From positions 558,001-622,000 of the forward strand of contig CM067067.1 of NCBI GenBank assembly GCA_033980235.1: a stretch of DNA of 64,000 nucleotides, given 5' to 3'. A model generated the notes under the pieces. It did not search any database and was not told the DNA's origin. It saw nothing but the letters and a program-made list of their open reading frames with translations. The DNA comes from Diadema setosum. Its lineage: Eukaryota; Echinodermata; Echinoidea; Diadematoida; Diadematidae. Below are positions 17,263-30,530 of this stretch, piece by piece. Position 1 is the stretch's first letter; every line of letters starts with the position of its first letter. A program made the position numbers and the translations under genes.

Positions 17263-20200
17263 TGCTACAGTGGGGACCAGTTTACTGTCTAGTGAATTAA
17301 GAAGGGAAGGGTTTGAAGTTTGCCATAGGTGACCAGAATCAAGTCTTTCGCCTATTTGTAAAGCTGACACAGACACAATGAAGAGCAGAGGGCAAAACCC
17401 CAAAACTGATGATGCAACTCATGCGTAGACAGGCATCGCATGGTGTAGAAGAGATTGACTCTACAGGTTTGACGTTTGAACCATTTAATCTGTCTGTCTT
17501 AACAAACCCTTTACACATACATTCATGAGAGGATACAGGCCTCTATCAGATAGTTATAAAAAGAAAGTGCAGACTTTATGAAAAGAAAGTGAAGAAAGGA
17601 CTAAATGGGAAAACAGAGGGCGAATATTAAGGTGAAACTGTGATGACTGCTGGAGCAGAGTGGTGATGTGAAATAAAGGTAGCAGTGATGGTTTAGATAC
17701 CCTCGACACAGGTATTAGGGCCTACATGTAAGCCTAAATGGATAAAGTACACGTGAAAAGCGATAGGTCACAGGACGCTGCCATGCTGACGATGAGGGCG
17801 TCACTCTACAAGGAGCTAGGGAGAAAGACTCATCCGAAGAGGAACAGTTAGCCGATCTTTGATGATGACCATGATTGAAAAGTGGTATGATCGCAAATAT
17901 TACAGGCATACTAAGTTGTGTTAGGCAGTCACCATGGGACATTTTGATAGGATGCGGTTGCATTAATGGGTCTTTTGACCTTGCCAAAACAGTATCCTCC
18001 CCCTCCCTCCCACCCCTAGCCCCCCCACACTAACACACATGTATACATACTCAGTACATATGAAATTAGCACCACGAAGACATACAGACAGGCGCAGACA
18101 AGAGAAAGAAAGAAAAAAAAAATAGGCTACCTATAGAAGAGAGGACAAGGAGAAACAGACAAGACAGACTGACATACAGACATTAAGAGTTAGACTGACA
18201 CACATTGGGTGACTAGATCGAAGAACCAAAGAAGGCACAGGGAGATCTAAAACAGCCGCTACTTTATTTTAATAAGATATCACGTGGGTCATGGCTTCAC
18301 CTACGTCTCATAACCTCGCCAACGTGACTTCAAGACGGTTTATTATGTACTTCATACTTTAGTTCCTGTAATCTAATTAGATTCAGCCCGCTCCCTTCTC
18401 AACATTGAACTTGCTAGCAAATGATTGGCTTAACCCATTCTGGTGGTAAGGAAATGTATTTAACACATGTATCAAATGTAAGCAGAAGGAAAAGAAGCCA
18501 AAAACCAATAAAATCATTTTAACCTCCTGCTACCACTAACTGAGATTTGCTGTCTGCATATCGATGTGACCTGGCAGCTCCTTTCCCATTTCTACTCAGT
18601 TTATCGCTAGGTAGGGCTCGCTCCTACTCCTTTAGTTTGGAGGAGGGGTGAGGTCTTTGGTTTGAGACACTCTAGAACCTCGGGAGCTATTGTTGACGTC
18701 TGACTACCGAAAAAGACAAAACAACAACAACAACAAACAAACAAACAAACAAATGTTGCCGCCATAGACAACCATTGCCACATGTTTTCAAACAGCTGAA
18801 AATAATGTATGGATACCGACTGCCTGATGAATCTTCATATGTTAATACTATGCTGTTGAAGAGTAATCTTCCCTTCCTCTCTCTCATGGTATTCCTGTAA
18901 TGACGCCATGTGAATTGACCGAACATGATTTGTTAAATGCCAACAAGAAACGTGTAACCACCCGTACTTTCTTTCCCTTTCCGTGAGCTGTTAAAAGTAA
19001 AAAAACAAACAAACAAACAAACAAACGCCCGGTGTTCGAGTTGGTTTGATCTATACTATAAAGTAAATTCAAAGAAACAGAAGGGTGCATAAATTTCATT
19101 AAAATGGGATATATTGGCATATTGCTGAGAAAACCAAGGAATATCACATTTTGATAGCCTTCATAAACGACTGAATTATTCCCACCATGATGTGCAAACT
19201 TCCTATATCCCATATTTTAATTGTAAAGTATTAGAAATCCTAAATTATTTTAAGCTGGTAACATTCAACAACAATATTTATTTAGCATTTTACACTAATC
19301 GAACCTCGTTTCCGAAGGTCATCTTTTCTTATGTTTGATCGTGAAAGTGCTAGGACGAATTGTGTTGATTGTTTTTTTTACATTCATAATGCATCATTAT
19401 GACACTCTGCAAAGATAAATTAGTAGTATTTGTGTGAATACTCAGTTATAGACAATTCTTAAATGCCGTGTGTACGTCTCTTTTCCATAAATCTTGACCT
19501 TAAAATCACGACCGTTTTTAAATTACGTCTCGTGATTTGGAACATTTTCGACACTGATATTAGACTATTATGCTGATGTTATCACTGTTGTAAGAAAGAT
19601 ACCATTCTTTTCTTTTTAAGACGACAGCCAATGAGAAGATCCTCTTGATCTCCTCGGTATATTTAGGCGATGTCTCGATATCGTTTATAGGTAGAGATGT
19701 TCAGGGACTAATGATTACTGGTTTTGTAGCTTTGTTTTATACATACTTTTAACCTTTTTTAATGGCTGTGTGATACCAATTAAAATAAAATGATCTGAAA
19801 AGTGATGCAAAGTAATAATAGGTATGAAGATAAACTGCAATAAAATCGACTCAAGAATAGAATTCGTCTACTTTGTGTGTTCATTGACGATTTGTACTCA
19901 GCAAAAGGAACGCAGTGAAGATTATTCACAGTGGGAGAAACGTGAAGTGCTCACATCAGGGCCTAGATGAATTGTGATCTATATCACTTTTTAATGAAAG
20001 CATGAAAACGTGAAACCATGAAATTATTCAACCTCCATAATTTGTCTAACTTTCATGTAACATCTACTGAACTTTTTAGTTGAATTTATTCAAAGTGTCT
20101 TATTACATTTCAAAGTCAACAGAAACATGATGTGTGTTGTTTTAATCTATTTTCTGTATCCAAAAGGAGGCTAAACATTGTATCAGTATATCGTTTATAT

Positions 20201-21100
20201 AATCACGCATTACGTCACTGATTTACGCTCTATTGCACGGACTGCTTGAGGTAGAACAATATCAGTTTGGATATTGAGGTTTTAATTTTCTGTATGGTCT
20301 CCCTCTGTACTTTTTTTTTTTTTTTTTTAACAAACATGCCCGACAGAAGGAACCAGCGGGAATCGAACGTGACATCTAATGCTTTCGGTTGTTGTTTTTT
20401 TTCTAACATGTAAAATAAGATCAGCAGTTGCAATCTTACAAATTTCATTTGTAAATTTCATTTGCACAGAGGGAGACAGACTGAGGAAAAAAATCGTACT
20501 TCAAGTGCATCCGATTCACCCTCTGCTTAGTAAATCTCTTGCTTTCATTTAATGTGGACATTGTTGTAACAGGTGAAATCATTCATTTTGGTCAGTAATC
20601 AAGCATTCATAATATATCATTTCGTATGTACCCATTCAATCCTAAATATGATCCACATTAATGATTCTACTTGAACAAAGAAGGTCAAAGTTAAGAAACA
20701 TATGGTTTGGTTTTCAAGACTGCCATGTGCTTATGATATATGATACAGTAGAAGTAGTTAGTAATGAGGCAATACTTTTAAAAAGCGAAAAGTTAGTTGG
20801 TTCACTTTTAAAAAGCGAAAAGTTAGTTTGTTCACACCAACTGTATAAGATACCTTGATACGGGCGTACAGCGTGCAGGCAGACAGTTAAACACCTGAAT
20901 ATTCAAAGAAATAAACCAACCATGCCAACATGATACAATACATGTACTGCAATCCATATGACGACCAAAACAGAGAGGCAAAAATAACAAATAAAGACAA
21001 GAATGTATGTCAGAAAACATAAAAGATTAAAGAAAGAGTGAAAAATAACGTGAAGTCTATGATTTCTTCACTCAAATAAATGGTAAATCATCTCCTAAAC
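17263..21100. other. Intergenic sequence without a recognised gene
   Basis: Stop codons are dense in all frames, with no domain-like ORF and no RNA gene recognised. It contains (CAAA)n tracts at 18718-18752 and 18999-19026, in the same orientation, and a 29-bp tandem duplication (TTTTAAAAAGCGAAAAGTTA twice) at about 20774-20834. Confidence 0.6.
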
Positions 21101-21804
21101 ATAACTTCAGGGGCAGTGTTTCTTTTTTTTTTTTTGGGGGGGGGGGGGGGACTGAGGACCTATGGGGAGGGGTCAAAGGTCAATGCGCAATGATATGATT
21201 ATAATGTATATGCAATTTAATGATGTCAATTTGTCATGCCCATAAGTTTGCTCACTATAGCTAGGCTTCACAAAATTTCAATTTTGTTATAAATCTGTTC
21301 AAAAGAATCACTTTAATGATGAAAGAATTGCTGTAGTGATTAACCAACTAAGAAACTTTGCATTGTTAGAGCTATAAGTATACAAACCGATGGTAGGGTT
21401 GTTTTGTGATGATGTGTCGAAGTTTAAAATACCATTACTTTCTCGACTTTTGTCTGACTGTGATGACATTTTTACTCTCCTGTTTCTTTGATTCCCATGC
21501 TTGGTCAAGTCATTTTGAACAGAGGACAAAATATCCCTTTAAAGCCAAGATGTTATGACAGTCGGCTCGGAAGGCAATTTTTCCCTGAGTCGACATAAAC
21601 AAGTATCATAAACATGGCAGACACCGCCTGACATAAATAGGCTATTTCTCAACGGGAGAGGAATTCAATCCAATGTGATGGAATGGGACGTGATGAGAGC
21701 AATTTGTAAGGGAGAGGCCAAAAGGCAACCCAAGGCGTGACCGTGAAAGATATGGGGATATAAAAGTAGGTATAAGGAGGAACATTGCAATCGTGAATAG
21801 GTTT

Positions 21805-21835
21805 GTATGTGTGTGTGCGTGTGTGTGTGTGTGTG

Positions 21836-21874
<39 letters not shown>

Positions 21875-21925
21875 GTGTGTGTGTGTGTGCGTGCGTGTGT
21901 GTGTGTGTGTGTGCGTGTGTGTGTA
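21805..21925. repeat. GT microsatellite with GC interruptions
   Basis: About 120 bases of (GT)n with interspersed GCGT units. Confidence 0.95.
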
Positions 21926-22419
21926 GTGGTTTTGGTGTAGATATATACTATTAATAAGATCTGACAAGGATCACTTTGCTGTGAAAAAAAAAGTCAAACA
22001 GCTTGTTTTATGTATTTGTTTAGGAGTAATGTGATAACATGCTCTCTTGGTCTAGACGTCGATAAAAACAATAAAGTCAAAACATACTCTACAGAACAGT
22101 AAATTTCGCAGCCGACTATAATATTTAGGTTCAAAATGTGGAATTGTGTTTTGTTTTACTCTTTGTTGAATGAAAAAATAGAATACTTTTGAATTGAATT
22201 GTCTACAAAATTCCAGTATGCAATGTGCTCCTTTGTCAATATTCATTCAAGAAGAAAAAAAAAAAACACCCAAAGATATGCATAATGCACGTAATCAAAC
22301 CCTGCTGTCATAGATCCAAATAAGACCTTTGCATATTGATAGCTCTTTTTGCGTTGTGTTGCATTGTGTCTTTTTTTTGTAGACATGTATAGACACACAA
22401 CTGTGATTTCATTACTATT

Positions 22420-22461
22420 CTAATAATAATAATAATTTAATAATGATAATAATAATAATGA

Positions 22462-22513
<52 letters not shown>

Positions 22514-22517
22514 GTTG

Positions 22518-22548
<31 letters not shown>

Positions 22549-22622
22549 ACTAATTATTATAATCATTATCATAATTATTATCATCATCATCATCATTATT
22601 ATCATCATCATCGTCGTCGTCA
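22420..22622. repeat. ATT/ATC trinucleotide microsatellite
   Basis: (AAT)n then (ATT)n, then ATC and GTC units. The long frames across it are artefacts. Confidence 0.95.
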
Positions 22623-23039
22623 TTATTGGAGCACCCTTGACAGGCCGGTCAAAGACCTTTGCTTCTTCACAATTTGAATCTATAACGTCATGATTTGTAC
22701 ATACATATATATAATTATATAGTGCTTCTTATGGCAGTAATGATCCACTGCATGAATCAGGGATTGAAAGGTAATACCTCTCAAAATCCCACTCAATGAT
22801 TATAACGATGATGAAATACTAACAATAGTGATGATTGTTATCATAATAATGATTGTTCATTGTTGTTTATACCATTTATTATAATCATCATTACTGCCAT
22901 CAATGTTTCCATTCATACTCAATTACATTCATCATTATTCTTACCATTACTATCATATTTCCCATTGCATAATTAATCTACTTGCTCAGAAAGCAATTGC
23001 CCAGAATCAAGATTCTTGATCTTCGTACCACTTCTTGAC

Positions 23040-23400
23040 AAAAGTATACAGGTATATCGAGTGCACGTAAACGAGTTAGACACCAACGAGTCATACAGTC
23101 CACGAGTTACAGGCCCACTTCCCACGAGTCGGATAGCCCACCAGTTATATTTCTCAAGAGTCATGTAGCACACTAGCTAGACACTATGACATGAGTTAGA
23201 CATCAGGAAAAGCAGGCCCAAGAGCTTTACTGTCTGTAGACACGAGATAGTGCTTAGTTCGTAGGCCTTTTTCTTGGTGTGTAGCACGTGGACTGTATGA
23301 CTCGTGGGGTTTATGACTCGTGGATGCATGACCAATGAAGTTTCTTTTTTTATGTCTGGCTTGTGGGCAGTAGACTCGTGGGGGGATGGTCCCCGTGTAT
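23040..23400. repeat. Degenerate CACGAGT-phrase array, two orientations
   Basis: Phrases such as CACGAGTTACAGGCCCA and CACGAGTCGGATAGCCCA repeat every 20-24 bases up to about 23170. The complementary phrase GACTCGTGG recurs at 23290-23385, so the block is foldback-like. The same phrase recurs at 26360-26530. Confidence 0.75.
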
Positions 23401-23479
23401 CCTTTCCTGACATCATACCAAATTCCTCGCGTAATATCCTACCATTTTATAATTATTATTATTTAAAACGACGTATTTT

Positions 23480-23486
23480 GCCTCTA

Positions 23487-23519
<33 letters not shown>

Positions 23520-24165
23520 CATTCTAGTAATAACGAAACTTTTCCGGATTAAGAAATCCTAATTCATTTTTGGACTTACGAACATTATTTCATTTTCGGA
23601 TTAACGACTTTTTTCCCTTTTTTTTTTCTCATTTTCGATTCTATGGATCTTCGAAGATACAAACTTTTTTTGTTCATTTCCAGATCAGAGAACCCTATAT
23701 TCATTATCTAACTAATGAACCTCATTTCAATTTAGGATTAACGAACCGGATGGCTTTTGGAATAATGAACGTTATTTCATTTTCTGATTGACCAACTTAC
23801 GGATTAACGAACCTTTAGAATCACCAACTTTATTTCATTTTCGGATATACCTTACTAATAACGATATTTTTCTTCATTTTCGATCCAACGGATCTTCAAA
23901 AAAATCGCTTTCTGAAATAACGAACCCTTTTTCATTTTCGAACTGACGAACATTTCATTTCCGGATTAACGAACTTTCAGACTAAGGAACCTTTTTCGTT
24001 TTCGATCCAACGGACCTTTAAAATAACAGATCTATTTAAATTTTCTGAGTAATGAATCCTTTTTAATTTTCAGACTTTCGAACCTTATTTCATATTCTGA
24101 CTTACGAACGATCGTACAAATGAATCTTCATAATAACAAACCTTCGGAATACCAAACTGTAACCA
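23480..24165. repeat. Degenerate TTTTCGGATTAACGAACCT array
   Basis: About 25 imperfect units combining CATTTTCGGA, TTAACGAAC and CTTCGGAATAACGAACC-type words, with period near 25-30 bases. Ends AAACTGTAACC, the same end seen at 16440. Confidence 0.8.
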
Positions 24166-25914
24166 ATCGTACAGCAAATGCTTATATACCCACATCACCT
24201 CAGCAATTTGACGTAGAATATAGTGCGGGTATGTTGAGAGCAAAATTTTCGCTTATCGCTTTTGTCATGCTGTCTATTTGGTATTGACTTGAAACTACTC
24301 ATCAAAATCTCAATTGGTACATAAGAAAGTCTTTTGTATCCAAGAAAAGATGATTGTAAGTTCCCTTTTTGGAGGCTGGGATAGATCACGTGGAATCGCT
24401 GTTTCGGTATGACGGAATGAAAAAGAACTTCCAAGGTAGACTTTTCTCTGAAAAAAAAAAACACAAACAAACAACAAACAAAACAAAATAAAAACAAGAA
24501 ACACGTAACGTGTCTTCCCTTCAGACTTAGAAGTCGTTTATAGGACAGAAGGGGAAAAATGTCATCTTTGATGCAAGTACACTCTGTATTGAACAAATGA
24601 TTTATCGCAACATTTCTTCTGTTCTTTTTTTTTCCTATTTAAACGTACGAAGACGTATTTCGACAAACCTGAACAACCTGACGTGAAAAGTGCAATTTGT
24701 ACTGTAACAAATAGGCTTTGAAGTTTAGATCCATTCGATCGCGGGGAAAAATAAATAAATAAATAGGTAAATAAATAAATAAAAAGGCATATAAACACAA
24801 TCAATTTATTCAATTACTACAGCATAGTCCTCAAGGAAAACAAAACCACAGAAAAGTTTCACATTTATAGACATTCTTACACCTGTACCTGCACGTACCG
24901 ACCTAAAACCAATTTCACGACAGCATCCATTCGGTAGACGGATTAACAACACCAGCATCTCTTATCGTGCTAGCCTCAGCATTCTGTACCTATAGCAAGC
25001 TTTCTTCTCTTCAAAGAGCTGAGCAAGCAATTTTGATACCTAGTGGTGGAGAATCTTTTCCCTCTTCTTTGCAGTTTCCGGGTGTCTCACGGCGAAGTCG
25101 TTGCTGTTTATCAAGATAACACATTCCCCGCTGATTGGGAGTGACATTGCCGTGTCCTCGCTTTGCATTTTTCATCCTCACTCCCGATTTCTTCTTTCTT
25201 TTCTTTCTTTATTCACCTACAATCACTCACTTTCTCTCTTCTATTTTTATTTTTCCCAAGTACAAAGTTCTTACTTTGAGGACGTGGAAATGCTTCGAAG
25301 ACAGAATTGGAACTCCTTACATCCCTGACTTCCTATTCTTGCAGTGAAGGTACACTTCATTGTCTTCTTTTTCATCTCTGTGCTTGTTTAAAGAATAAAA
25401 AGTTGAGAGGCACCAGTCCTTTCAATTTACTCAACTTTACATTTGACTTGCATGGGATGTTATTTACCTTTTGGTGAAAATTTTGTAGTCTGCGATCAAT
25501 TATTCTTGATTTTTTGCGCAATATCAAAAGTAATGATTTAATGATATTATCAGTGAAGGGTGTTCTTATTTGTCCGTCATTAACTGTAACTTTGGCCATC
25601 TTAACGTCTACGATTGACTGATGTGTTTGTCTTACAATCGTTCCTTTTAATGTGTGATCTGCAAGCTGCCTCCTATGTGTTTGAAACAGTTTGTCTTTTC
25701 ATACCAGGGCAATCTAAAAGATGGAAATACTTAAAGTGATCACTTTACTATAAATTTGAAATTACAGTAAAGGTCCATTACATGTTAACGCGTTGAGCCA
25801 ATGGGTAAATATCATTTGCAATTACATTGTCACATCAGATGAGTTAATGAATTCAGTTTTCCTGATTGTTTGTACATCGAAGTATTATACAGATAACATT
25901 TGGGTTGATGATTT

Positions 25915-27030
25915 GGTTACTGTTCGTTCTTCCGAGGATTCGTTATTTTGAAGGTTCGTTTTTCCTGAGCTTCATAATTCTGAAAATTTAAGGTTCCTTA
26001 TTGCGACGGCTCTTTAGTCCGAAAATGAAAATGAAGGTTCACTCCAGGTAGTCCAAAAATTAGAACGAACTCTTTAATCCGAAAATGAAGTAGAGATGTT
26101 ATTCCGAAAGTCCGTTAGGCCAAAAAAGGTTTGTTATTCCTTAAGTTCGTACATCCGAAAATGAAATACGACTCGATCGTTATTCCGAAGGTTCGTTAAT
26201 CTGGAAATGTGATAAGATTCGTTACTCAGAAAATGGAATAAGGTCTGTTAATTAAAAACAAAAAATGAAAAGAGGTTTGCTAGTCCGAAAACCAATTGCA
26301 ATTGCTGCAATAGCCCAGATTAAATCAAATCAGGAGTTTTGATCTACCAGTATGTCGCAGAGTCATCCCACGAGACCGACACTCACGAGCCATACGGCCC
26401 ACGAGTTCGTCATTGAATAAAGGTCCATGAATCATACACCCCACGAGTCACAGAGCCCATGACTTCGACACTAAACAAATAAGGCACATGAGTCCAACAC
26501 TAGGCAAATATGGCCCACGATTTCATATTCGGATTCACAAACCTTCGGATTCCTGCTATCAAACCTTCGGAAGAACGGTTAATTTTCTGGTGAACGAACC
26601 TTTATTAAAAAAAAAAATCAGATTTTGGATCTTAGTTTATTTTCGGACTATCGAACCTTCGGAATAACGAATCTTATATAATTTTGAATTAATTACAATC
26701 CTTACATTTCAAATTGAACGCATGTTATTTGTACTTATACATAATCACATTTGCTGGAAATAAATGTTATTGAACTTGAAATTTGAAACTAATTTTATTT
26801 TCGGATAAACGAACGGCATAGTGAGCTTAAGGATAACGCCACAAATACTCGTATTATCGAGCCTTATTTCATTTTTGGATTTAATAGCGAACATGAAAGA
26901 ATACGAAATTTGTGCGTTTCGGAATATCGTACCTTATTTCATTCTCGGATTAACGACCCTTCGGAAAAACGAACCTTATTTCATTTTCGAATTAACGAGC
27001 TTTCGGAATAAGGATCGCACCCGAACGATT
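25915..27030. repeat. Composite array: GTTCGTTATTCCGAA, then CACGAGT, then the complementary phrase
   Basis: Begins GGTTACTGTTCGTTCTTCCG. Units read GGTTCGTTATTCCGAAGG to about 26290, CACGAGTCATACGGCCCACG phrases fill 26360-26530, and from 26530 the units are in the complementary sense (TTCGGATTAACGACC). Overall a large imperfect inverted repeat. Confidence 0.75.
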
Positions 27031-27210
27031 TAAACAGGGAGTATTCTTTTATCTTTTTTTTTGTCTGAGAAAAGCATTCGATTTCTTGAGATACAAAAGA
27101 AGCTATACTGAAGTCCAAAATTTGAATGGGCTGGAATGTTTCAGTTGCAAGATGTGTGTGTGGGGTGGGGTGGGGTTACGAGCAAGAGATACATAATTGT
27201 GGGGATTCCA

Positions 27211-28226
27211 TCCCAGCTAACATTTGGACTTTTTCTGAACGTTCTTGAAATGTTCCAAGTTTGTTATTTGGACGTTTCGTCAAAACGTTTTCAGAAGGTC
27301 TTTTTGTGGAAGATTTTCGTATTTCGTATTTAAAACGTTTGAAATGGACGTTATAAAAACGTTTTTAAAAGTAAAAAAACAATAAAAACCTTTTGGAATT
27401 TTTAAGGAACTGCAGAAAACCTTTTGTTATAGACGTTAGTAAAACCTTTTAAGCATATTCAAAACATTCTGTGGACGTTCTGCGGACGTCCAGAAAACCT
27501 TTGAAAACCGTCTAGAACGTTCAAAATAGGTCTAAAAAGTCTTATGACCCGTTCCAGAACGTTTAGAGAACCTTTCATATCCGTCTACAACGTCCAGAAA
27601 ACCTTTTAAGAACGCCTAATGTTATTTTCTTATTGGGTATTGAAAAAAATATAAAGTTATGAGATTATACAGGCACAAATCTGGGAATAATGTACCTTAA
27701 TCCTAATCCCATATACTCCTATCCTTACCTGTTCCTAATGTCCTACCACCTATGACTATACTACATCCTCTAATTGATGAATCTGTATCATATTCTTTTA
27801 TATACCAGCAAAATGTTGTAATGCATGAAGACATGGTTACTAAAATTAGATCACACACACCTTAATCAGGCCTATTATCATATGAAAATATCTCTTCATA
27901 ACACGATTTGAAATTGTGAATAACTGATAAAAACATTTTTTAAACGTTCATTAACGACGAAGTCGACGTAGCAGACTTAATAAAAACGTTTTGTTGACGT
28001 TTATAAAGGACGAAGACGTAGCAGACACAGTAAAAACGTTTTGTAACGTCCAGTGACTTGTTTAAAACGTTTTCTCAAAAACCTGTGCTTTACGGTAAAT
28101 GCTAAGTCCCAACTCTGGCGTTGTAATGTACGTTTTAAAAACGGCCATTTTATACGAAGACGAACGGAACCTAAAAAAAAAATGAAGTTTAGGAAACGTT
28201 CTGAAAACGTTATGTGTTTGCTGGGA
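27211..28226. mobile_element. TCCCAGC-ended element rich in AACGTTTT words
   Basis: Starts TCCCAGCTAACATT and ends TGTGTTTGCTGGGA, imperfect inverted termini. Inside, AAACGTTTT, GAACGTT and AACCTTTT words recur many times in both orientations. No coding frame. Confidence 0.75.
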
Positions 28227-29329
28227 TCTTAATTTTTGCTTTATTTAGTCAGGCACTGTGGAGGTAAAATGAGATTGTGGGAGTATTCGTCTATGGGAGA
28301 AAACAGCGGGGTACTCCCACTATAGTACGTATTGCTAGTTTGTATGTGTGTGTGTATGTGTGTGTGTGTTTCAATTTGAGGTCCGACTTACATCGTCTAC
28401 TGTCTATTGTCTACTGGAATGTATGTCAAGTTCATACTGAGCACGTAACTCCACACGCTGTGAAATCGCATGCAACTACATCAGACAAACTCAAGATTGA
28501 AGGTATCATGAGATTTTCATTCAAGCAAAATTGAAAGCAGACTTTATATGCGTCTGTGTGTATGTGTTTGTGCGTGTGTTTGGAAATGTTATAGAAGTCT
28601 CATTGATTGTATTTTTTTTTTACGAAACGCTTTTCTTTATTCTGCTACCGAGACTATATCAAGGGCAAATAGGTATATAGTAAATTGTATGGGTGGGATA
28701 GTCATAACTAATGCAGTTTCATCATCGCCTCATCGTACTCACATCAGTGGTGAGACAGCTATAGCTGTTTTTGCTAAAACACGTGAATTTCAATGATTTC
28801 ATGCAACTTATATAATGTCTAGTTTTAATTAAAGTATTTACTATCCCGTTTGTTTGGTTTTCCTTTATCAAAGTCAACATGAATATGTAATGGGCCCTAT
28901 AGTAGGCATTTTGGCTTTAGAAGAGAAACCGTTGTAAAGATGTTAACATTTATGGAAATACCAAATTCTCAAAATTAGAATGCAAAAAGGGGAAAATTTA
29001 ACTATTTCCACTGTGAATTTCTTGGTACGTATTGTTTGACAGCAAATCTAAGCATACATTGCAAGAGACAGAGCAGGGAATCAAGACTATAAACTGACAA
29101 TGCTGTATATTTTGCCATGTTGACCACTTGGAGGTTTATAAGCAAAGAATTGTTTGTTTTATAGTTATTCTATTGATGACTATCGTTCCATCACTAATGC
29201 AAGCTTGTTATATAGGTGACAGTTTCTTCAAGATGTTAGTTCACATCTTCTTTCTCATGTTTCTGTATGTTTCTTTTCATAACATCAATCATTGAACGTT
29301 CGCTTTACTGCGTTGCTGAGTGAGTAAGC

Positions 29330-29489
29330 TACAGTGCACTCCAGCTATAACGAATCCTCGTTTTATCGACATTTCGTTACAACCGAATAATACAGTGAAA
29401 TAATGTACATGCGAACAATATTGTAAGGTGTTTATTGACTAGGGCCTACTCATCATACGCTGAATGCGATGCCAGCTAATTACATTCGT

Positions 29490-29528
<39 letters not shown>

Positions 29529-30530
29529 TTCATTCATTCATTTATTTATTTATTCATTCATTTATTTCATTTCATTTTGTCTAAGAAAGTACATAGGTTA
29601 TGTATTAAAAGTGATGGCTTACGATTCAGTTACAGTTCGTTATTCCCAAGGTTCGTGATTCCTCGCTCGTTTTTGACGAAGATTCGCCTTTACTATCAGA
29701 TTCGTTATTCCGAAAGTTTGTAATCTCGAAAGTGAAGTAAGGTTCGTTATTCTGAAGGTTCGTTATTTCAAAAGTGAAATAAAGTTCGTTAATCCAAAAG
29801 TGAAATAAGGTTCGTTATTCCTAAGGTTCTTTAATAAAAAAGATCAAATAAGGTTTGTATTTCCGACGGTTTGTTAGTCTTCATCTTTTTTCCTCTTTCT
29901 GGTTAACGAACCTTTTTCATGTACATGATTACTAAACTTTCGGAGTAATGAACTTTATTCAATAATACGATTGACGAACATTCTGAATAACGCCACAAAT
30001 GTTCGTAATAGCTAACCCTATTTCATTTTCGAATTAATAAACTACTAGCACGGAATTCGTGGTTTGGAATAGCGAATTAATCTTTGGAATAACGAACCTT
30101 ATTTCATTTTCGGATTAACGAACCATCGGAATAACAATCATCACTCGAGGATTCCACGTGTATTTCCTTGTCGCTTCCCTTTTCACTTTATGCACCAATC
30201 GTAGTTCGAAATGGGCGATTTTTAATTAAACGCTCTTAACTTTAAAACGTCCGTCCATGCAGAAATTACGCTCTGTAAATGTTTGCACTCCTATGTAAGT
30301 ACGCAAGCGATCGGCATTTCGTTATAATAATGGAGCACATTCCTTTTGTCTTTCTTTACCAATAGTGGTTACAAATGACTTCGTTACAACAATAATTTTG
30401 CTATAACCGTGTTCGTTGAAAGCAAATTTTGCGCCATGGACTTTAAATAATAATTTCGGGACCTGAACTTTTACTTGGTTGTAACGAAATTTCGTTATAA
30501 TCGTGTCCGTTATCACGGGAGTTGTCTGTA
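29330..30530. mobile_element. Non-autonomous pogo/Tigger-like element carrying a phrase array
   Basis: Left end TACAGTGCACTCCAGCTATA-ACGAA and right end AACGGACACG-type sequence finishing GGGAGTTGTCTGTA (read inward) form imperfect inverted termini with TA at both tips, as in pogo/Tigger elements. The interior holds a TTTA microsatellite (29490-29570) and a GTTCGTTATTCCGAA array (29635-30140). No transposase is visible. Confidence 0.6.

Noticed and set aside
21665..21967. 100-residue open frame rich in His and Thr
   Set aside because: It is a translation of the GT microsatellite.
22420..22623. Ile/Met-rich open frame
   Set aside because: It is a translation of the ATT/ATC microsatellite.
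23040..26530. CRISPR-like array of short repeats
   Set aside because: Units are degenerate, of uneven spacing and in a eukaryotic intergenic region; no cas gene.
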